From assembly GCA_030407005.1 (NCBI GenBank), contig JAUDYN010000004.1:1426001-1490000 (forward strand): 64,000 nucleotides of DNA. Direction: 5' to 3'. Origin of the DNA: Desarmillaria ectypa. Its lineage: Eukaryota; Basidiomycota; Agaricomycetes; Agaricales; Physalacriaceae. The notes beneath the pieces were generated by a model that worked only from the letters and a program-made list of their open reading frames with translations, did not search any database and had not been told where the DNA came from. A program made the position numbers and the translations under genes. This document shows positions 59,202-64,000 of the stretch, piece by piece. The stretch's first letter is position 1. Each line of letters starts with the position of its first letter.

Positions 59202-59976
59202 GTCAAGATTCTGTTTTTCTGGTGTTCTGCATATCGGGGTACTGGCTTTGGATTGACTGTTTTGCCATATCCTAAACGCCGTATCATCTTCTTCGTCGGG
59301 TACTTCAACGACGGTAGTTCTGCTGAAATGCCCCCTTTTTACTGCCTGGGCGCTAGCGGGATCCTGTCCCTTTTTCTCGGCCGGCACCACTCGCGACGGA
59401 GTTTGAAATTCCTTGGTCATTGACTCCCAGCTAGTGCCTAAGGCGACCTTCGCACGGTTGTTAACCCTGCAACTTACCGGCCCGGCTTGGTACTCAGCTT
59501 GGTCAAGTTTTCCACTCCCCGGACTGGTTCATCTGGGTAGAGCCTGGCCTTGGTTAGAGGCACTGTCCTGGTCCTCTGCCGACCCTGGCAGAACTGGTGA
59601 GCTTGCCCCGCTGCTCGAAGCGGGTACTGGGATGGTCAGACTTCTGGGAGGCCCAAAGGAGTCCCACCTACTGGTCCCTGCTCGTCGCTGTGCGCTCAGC
59701 AGCGTATCCGGTGAGCACTGCTCGTTGGACTTTGTTGCGGCGCCAACACCACTTGGCAAGTCCCACTCCAGTTCATCGGAGGTTCAGGATTTGTCACTAC
59801 AGATACTAGTGTCAGCGTCTTCTAGCAGTATGACGTACCTGTTTGTCTTTGATGATTCTTTCTTTGTCTTCGGCTCCAGTGAAGTCATAGATATATTCTT
59901 TGTAGGTAATTTTCTGTTTTCATAGTAATTAGTCTGACCTGCGGAAGCCGAGGACACACCTTGAGACTTGGGCGTG

Positions 59977-60004
59977 CAAGGGGAATCAAACCCTTGACGC
60001 CCTA
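59977..60004 (-). promoter_or_regulatory. gag stop and downstream hairpin at the E8 gag/pol -1 overlap
   Basis: Gag ends GTA AAA GAG TAG (TAG at 60004-60002). Five bases on, the minus strand has CAAGGGTTTGATTCCCCTTG (59996-59977), a 6-pair hairpin. The pro-pol frame is -1 and open across it (KRVGRQGFDSPC). E2 and E3 keep the same arrangement. This resembles a -1 frameshift site, though the slip sequence is not a classic heptamer. Confidence 0.45.
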
Positions 60005-62523
60005 CTCTTTTACCTTCTCGATTTTGGAGGTGCTTGGCACCACTGCGTCAGTGGGCCCCACGTATCTCACTACATTCTTCTCTTTTCTTGTAGGGCAATC
60101 CCTGCTCAGGTGACCCTTTTGGTCGCACCTGAAACAGGGCCCCTCGGCTCTTTGCCGGTCTACATCCATAGGCTTCCCCGCCCCCCCATACGTCGTCCAC
60201 TTACCGGTTCCAACATCGCGACTGGCCCCTCCACTCCCAGCACTTGGCTTTGAAGCCGACGGACTTGTTGCCCCAGCAGTGTTCTTGCCACTGGGTTGCT
60301 GTTGTTGAGGATGCGGGCCCTGCTTCTGGCCGTCCCGAGGCGTACTTGTGGTCTGGTCAAAGACCCACTTCCGCTGTCTCTCTTCATACATTCTGAGAAT
60401 GTGTTCCTTCCATTCTGGGTATGAGCGCGGAATGCTCACCCCCATATTCGAGATAAAGGTGGTATACGAACTAGGCACTCCTAGTCGTACTGCCTTTACC
60501 ATTGCGCTGCATTCCGCTTCGTCGGATCTCCGGCCCGCTAGCTTTGCTTCTTCTTCCAGCTTCTGGAAGTAGTGGGAGGCGGGCTGTGCTCCCATGCGCA
60601 GGTCAAACATGCGCTTTTCGTGGATTTCCTCGATCGCCGGATCTCGGAATTGTCGTGTGACTAAGTCGACGAAATCAGCCCAGTCGGGGTATCGGAAGTG
60701 GGTGGCGGTGCCATCAAAGGCATCGCCTACCCAGTATTCGGGTCTCTTGTAGACCCACCAGTCCTTGGCGGCACCCTCGAAGTGGGATGTCGCGAATAGT
60801 ACCAGGTGCGACTGGCACCTGGAAATAGTGTCTAAACACTTCAAAGTAAGCGATGCAATCGCCTATGAAGCGTTCAATATCGTCATGGTCCCCTTTGAAC
60901 GGGGCGGGGACCTTGACGAGGGTCGGCTTGATGCCTAGGTAGGGGGCATCAGCAGCAGCATTCCTGACTGGATTTGGGATTGGGTCAGGTGGTCCCTGAC
61001 CAGGGGGCGGTCTTGGGATCGAGAATCGATCTGGCCTGTATCCCGGGTAACCTCTTGGCAGCCCCGGCGGTCTTCCCCTTTCCGGCTCTTTTTTGCGCTC
61101 TTGGACTCGGAGATAGTCTGCCAATGTCTTGCGGGCAGCGTCCTCCTTGTCGAGTTCACTACGCATCTCTGCTATGCGTCGCTCTTTTTCCTGTAACTCG
61201 GTTTGCATCTGCTGCCGAGTTTCTTCTGCTGTGGCAGGATTTCTTGACGCCCCTGCGGTGGCATTTCCTGCCAGGGCTTCTTCTTCCATTTCTTCTCCTG
61301 CCCCTGCAAAGAGACGACTGCCACCCTGATAAGGGTGGTATCCTTGGTGACGTGCCTTATGATGAGGAGGCGAGTCGGAAAGTGGTCGTGGGCTTACGAC
61401 CGGGGTATCCGGTGGATGATCCGGATAAATTTCGTATTGAGGGTGGTGGTATCCCATCCCTCTGTAGTAACCTGTATCGTAGGTAAACATATTATATTGA
61501 GGCTCCTCCTCCTCAATCCTCTCGTGCCACCTCCAACCTCCAGAGATGCTGGAGGGTTCTGTCCAGCTCTCGTTGCTCCCGTGGGGTCCTGGGTAATAAC
61601 CCTGGAAAACAATCCCCTGCGGAGGGGCTGAAGATTGACCGGTCGTGATTGGCGTGAATCCGGTGATTGACAATGAGGGCCCTGGCATTGCTAGGGCCTT
61701 CCATTGGTACCCGGATGGGGTCGCCCCTGTTGAGGGCGAGCCACTCATCCATTTCCATTCTGGGTTCTTTCCAGAGATCTCGGGCTTTGACGTCCCTTCG
61801 TCGAATTTCCCATGCTGCAGTCCGGTATGAACCGAATATTCTCCGATCATAGTCGGAGAGTTCTGGCCAGATGTAATCAGGCCCGTTGGGGTTGAAGGGG
61901 TCGTCGGGGGCTTGGGGAGCGGCCGGGATCTGGTTGTTGTTTCCGACGATGTCGTTGTCGGATTCATCATCGGAGATTTTGATGATGGGGAGGGAGGAGA
62001 GGGAGAACTCTTCCTCGTCTGGCCACTGCTCACGGCTCCAGGGGCCGTAAGGGTGGGTTCAATCCATGCCAGGATCGTCGGGGTGTCGGGGTCCGGAGGA
62101 TTTGGACCCGCTGTTGCTGTCGCTGTTGGGCGACAAGGAATCGGACCTTCGCTGGGATATGCGAAGGGCGGGGGTTCTTGAACGAGGGGGGGGGGCCGGG
62201 GTATGGGGGCAGGGGTTCACTCCCATCAGACCATACGTTCCCCTCGTGTTCCTCGGTCTCCTCGGGACCGGCTGTTGGTTGCTCCAGTGCAACGGTGGGT
62301 CGTTCCATCCAGTGCCAGAGGAGGATGGCTCTCGCATTGTAAGTGCGAGCGGTTCGGGCAATCTGAGCCCGAAGTTCTGCGATCCCCGGAGACGGGGGCC
62401 GCGAATTACTGCTCTCCTCGGAGGAGGAGGAGGGCCCGATGATGAATCAGGCCCGGGGACGAACGAGTGGTAGTTCTTCTCGTTCTCCCAGTCTTGCGGG
62501 GGGTAGCCCCCTGGGAAGGTCAT
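60002..62523 (-). pseudogene. gag: E8 gag, interrupted
   Basis: Minus strand from the ATG at 62523 (MTFPGGYPPQDWENEKNYHS). A TGA at 62059 breaks it (GMD-stop-THPYGPW, where E2 has a sense codon), but the frame continues to about 61520 (MEMDEWLALNRGDPIRVPME). A shift leads to the middle block (61340-60830: SRLFAGAGEEMEEEA, ELQEKERRIAEMRSELDKED coiled coil, DDIERFIGDCIAYFEVFRHY). A one-base insertion near 60815 shifts to the last block (60800-60002: LVLFATSHFEGAAKDWWVYK capsid core, RKWVFDQTTS, and an intact knuckle CFRCDQKGHLSRDC). Useful as the best gag of this family in the window, but not translatable as one protein. Confidence 0.85.
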
Positions 62524-62713
62524 GGGTGATGGGTGGAGCGGGACGGGGTTCTGGTTCTGGTCTCCGGGGTTGCCTTCTTAACAAGGCCTGGATTTCTTCC
62601 TCATAGATAAGTACGGCGAGGGCCGTAAAGAAAGATAGTAATATGGCACCGCCAATGGCAACGCTGAGGGAAACGGTTCAGGGTTCTTGAGAATTTCTGT
62701 CTTCTCCGGACAT
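62447..62713 (-). pseudogene. E8 copy of the transmembrane micro-ORF
   Basis: ATG at 62713 (MSGEDRNSQEP), then a TGA that is probably a decayed CGA, then the helix AIGGAILLSFFTALAVLIYE. Unlike E2 and E3 the frame runs past the helix (basic, proline-rich) to a stop at 62449-62447, overlapping the start of gag in another frame. Confidence 0.5.
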
Positions 62714-62757
62714 GAGGTCTTCTATACGGCTAGCGTAATAGAAGAAGAGTAGGTAAA

Positions 62758-62770
62758 ATCTCTTGTTTTA
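62758..62770 (-). promoter_or_regulatory. E8 self-priming site
   Basis: Plus-strand ATCTCTTGTTTTA directly beside the 5' LTR is the exact reverse complement of 62913-62925 (TAAAACAAGAGAT) in the LTR, which lies 27-34 bases downstream of the TATATAAA box (62959-62952), where transcription should start. Confidence 0.75.
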
Positions 62771-63193
62771 TGTTATGCACCGACTTGAGCACGTGACTTG
62801 GGACCATCAGCTGATCCTCTCTGGGCCGTTACGCGTTCGAATGATCACCCAATTGAGAGAACTACGCTAATAGTCTTTAGTGTAGTGCGAGTAAGAGGTT
62901 TATAGTGTTAATTAAAACAAGAGATAGAGTACAATGGTCTAATGTACTCTGTTTATATAGTATTTCTATGGTGTTATATTTAGATGAAACGCTACAGTCC
63001 ATGCACAAACGGTGTTGAAAGAGGACGATCCGGGAGGATCATAGAACCAATGGTAGTCGTCTGGGGTGACAGACGGTGAGAATGAGGGTGGTATTTGGCG
63101 AATACCTGGATACGAGTCGGTTTCTGGGCTAGATTAGATGGATGAGTCATGGATATGACTCGGATAAGATAAGATAACGGAAAAATCATAACA
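62771..63193 (-). repeat. 5' LTR of E8
   Basis: Runs TGTTATGCACCGAC...AAATCATAACA, 423 bases. About seven differences from 43982-44404. The U3 module is at 63144-63177, TATATAAA at 62959-62952. Confidence 0.93.
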
Positions 63194-64000
63194 GTTTTGG
63201 ATGCAATGACATCGTCCAAATGTCAAGGTCCCCCGCCTTCCAGTTGACAAAAGGGTTATGGCGTTTAAGCCAGTCATGGCCCAAATATACAGTTTTGGAA
63301 CCTAAGTCGGTGACCACAAGGTCAATTCGTTCGCTATGTCCTCCGATTGTCATCCGGAGTTCTATGAATTCTGTAACATCCCCTGCCTTATTGCACGTTC
63401 CGTTGGCATTATAGACTGGTATAGGGGCTGCGGCCTTCCTGGTGTCCAACTGATGTTGTTGGACATAAGTTTGATTGATAGAGCTGCCTGTGCAGCCACT
63501 ATCCAACAACGCTCGGGTTGTTAATATCTGTTTCCCAGTACATGGGGAAAGTTGGATATCTACCAAGAAGTCCCATCCGGAACTCTTGGTGCCGTGAATA
63601 TACTGAATGGGTTCGTGTAATTCATAGAGCTGTTCTTGGGCTGTGCTCCCTCCCATCTTTAAGCTTTGAATAAGCTCATCGTTGATTTCTCCAAGTCGTT
63701 TGGGGTGTACCCAAATGGAGAGAACCAGCTTTGGCAATTGCCAAGTTCTTGGAGTTGCATACTGCATGCATTGTCCAGTCCATTCCAAATGGTCTGAGCC
63801 ATTGGAATTCGTTCTGCTTCCCCGTACATTCGGAAGCATTTGATACCCCCTTGTTAGGATGGGTGTTGGGTTTGACGCTTCCCCTTGCATTTGGAAGGTC
63901 AATGTTCTGTTGTTCCAGTGTTCTGGATATCGGGGTACTGGCTTTGGATTGGCTGACTTGCCACATCCTAAAAGCCATGTCATCTTCTTCATCGGGTACT
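63194..64000 (-). pseudogene. E7 pol, 5' part: linker and protease, cut by the window edge
   Basis: Minus strand continuation of 43981. It begins at the edge in DEEDDMAFRMWQVSQSKAST, carries the inverted-repeat units, then ASECTGKQNEFQWLRPFGMD and VLSIWVHPKRLGEINDELI. Protease follows at about 63510-63400 (ALLDSGCTGSSINQTYVQQH, DSG kept), then VTDLGSKTVYLGHDWLKRHN. It ends in the codons joined to NHFTLPD on the far side of E8. Gag and the 5' LTR of E7 lie outside the window. Confidence 0.88.

Larger units (their letters stand above)
59037..60040 (-). pseudogene. E8 protease linker region, split by L
   Basis: Minus strand, -1 frame relative to gag. It starts in the overlap with KRVGRQGFDSPC (about 60015-59980), continues SKTNRYVILLEDADTS, then after a stop EDQDSASNQGQ (about 59560) and GHFSRTTVVEVPDEEDDTAF (about 59340-59280). 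It runs into three 20-base inverted-repeat units, then reaches L at 59082. The E8 frame resumes at 48365 with FQWFKPFGID. The same order in E2 and E7 confirms the join. Confidence 0.75.
43982..63193 (-). mobile_element. E8: complete chromovirus inserted in E7 and carrying element L
   Basis: LTRs of 423 bases at 43982-44404 (3') and 62771-63193 (5'), flanked by the 5-base duplication GTTTT (43977-43981 and 63194-63198). Its own length is about 8.5 kb once L (10717 bases) and the 4-base duplication are subtracted. The LTRs differ at about seven positions by eye, mostly C/T or G/A, so it is moderately young. Gag carries frameshifts and TGA stops. Pol is one long frame plus two TGA codons, so the copy is probably inactive. 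It cuts E7 exactly between the codons of NHFTLPD and its upstream HCIQ. Confidence 0.93.

Noticed and set aside
59977..59996. tRNA T-arm-like stretch (GGGTTTGATTCCC) after gag in E8, also in E2 and E3
   Set aside because: No acceptor, D or anticodon arms fit around it, and the conserved -1 frame protein (QGFD) accounts for part of the sequence. Treated as a frameshift hairpin candidate instead.
60974..61486. 170-codon plus-strand frame opposite E8 gag
   Set aside because: Antisense shadow of GC-rich gag; no domain and not kept in E2 or E3.

Overview
The window is nuclear DNA of a filamentous basidiomycete, most likely an Agaricomycete. The left 11 kb holds compact genes split by many short GT-AG introns of about 45-90 bases. 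The rest is a large retrotransposon nest of the kind seen in transposon-rich mushroom genomes. The species cannot be named from the sequence. Element labels (E1-E8 and L) are mine.

Bases 1-10787 are a housekeeping gene island. In order: the 5' end of an ARS2/SERRATE homologue (minus, running off the left edge), the small-subunit rRNA processing factor ESF2/ABT1 (minus), an F-box protein (minus), adenylosuccinate lyase ADE13 (minus) and the ER translocon subunit SEC63 (plus). ADE13 and SEC63 diverge from a 180-base promoter. The splice junctions given join in frame and restore family signatures.

Bases 11629-12650 are a 3'-terminal Ty1/copia remnant. From about 12950 to the right edge the DNA is Ty3/gypsy. 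One family (E1-E8) is a chromovirus: LTRs of about 360-423 bases (TGTTAT...ATAACA), gag with a CCHC knuckle, protease, RT, RNase H, integrase and a C-terminal chromodomain. The other (L) has 1459-base LTRs and three ORFs. The right half is a Russian doll. L (48366-59082) sits in E8 (43982-63193, 5-base target duplication). E8 sits in E7, E7 in E6, E6 in E5, and E5 in the plus-strand E4. Only L and E8 have both ends in the window. Copies E1-E6 are old, almost free of CpG and full of TGA stops. E7 and E8 keep CpG and long frames. L looks intact and very young, with LTRs that match wherever I compared them.

Four things stand out. L joins gag, protease and pol by two identical TGATG stop/start overlaps. 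The chromoviruses lack a tRNA primer site; the bases after the 5' LTR pair instead with a stretch just downstream of the LTR TATA box, and the pairing co-varies between copies, which points to Tf1-like self-priming. The chromovirus leader carries a conserved micro-ORF of about 40 codons with a transmembrane helix, not part of a standard Ty3 element. L is strikingly enriched for the palindrome ACTAGT.
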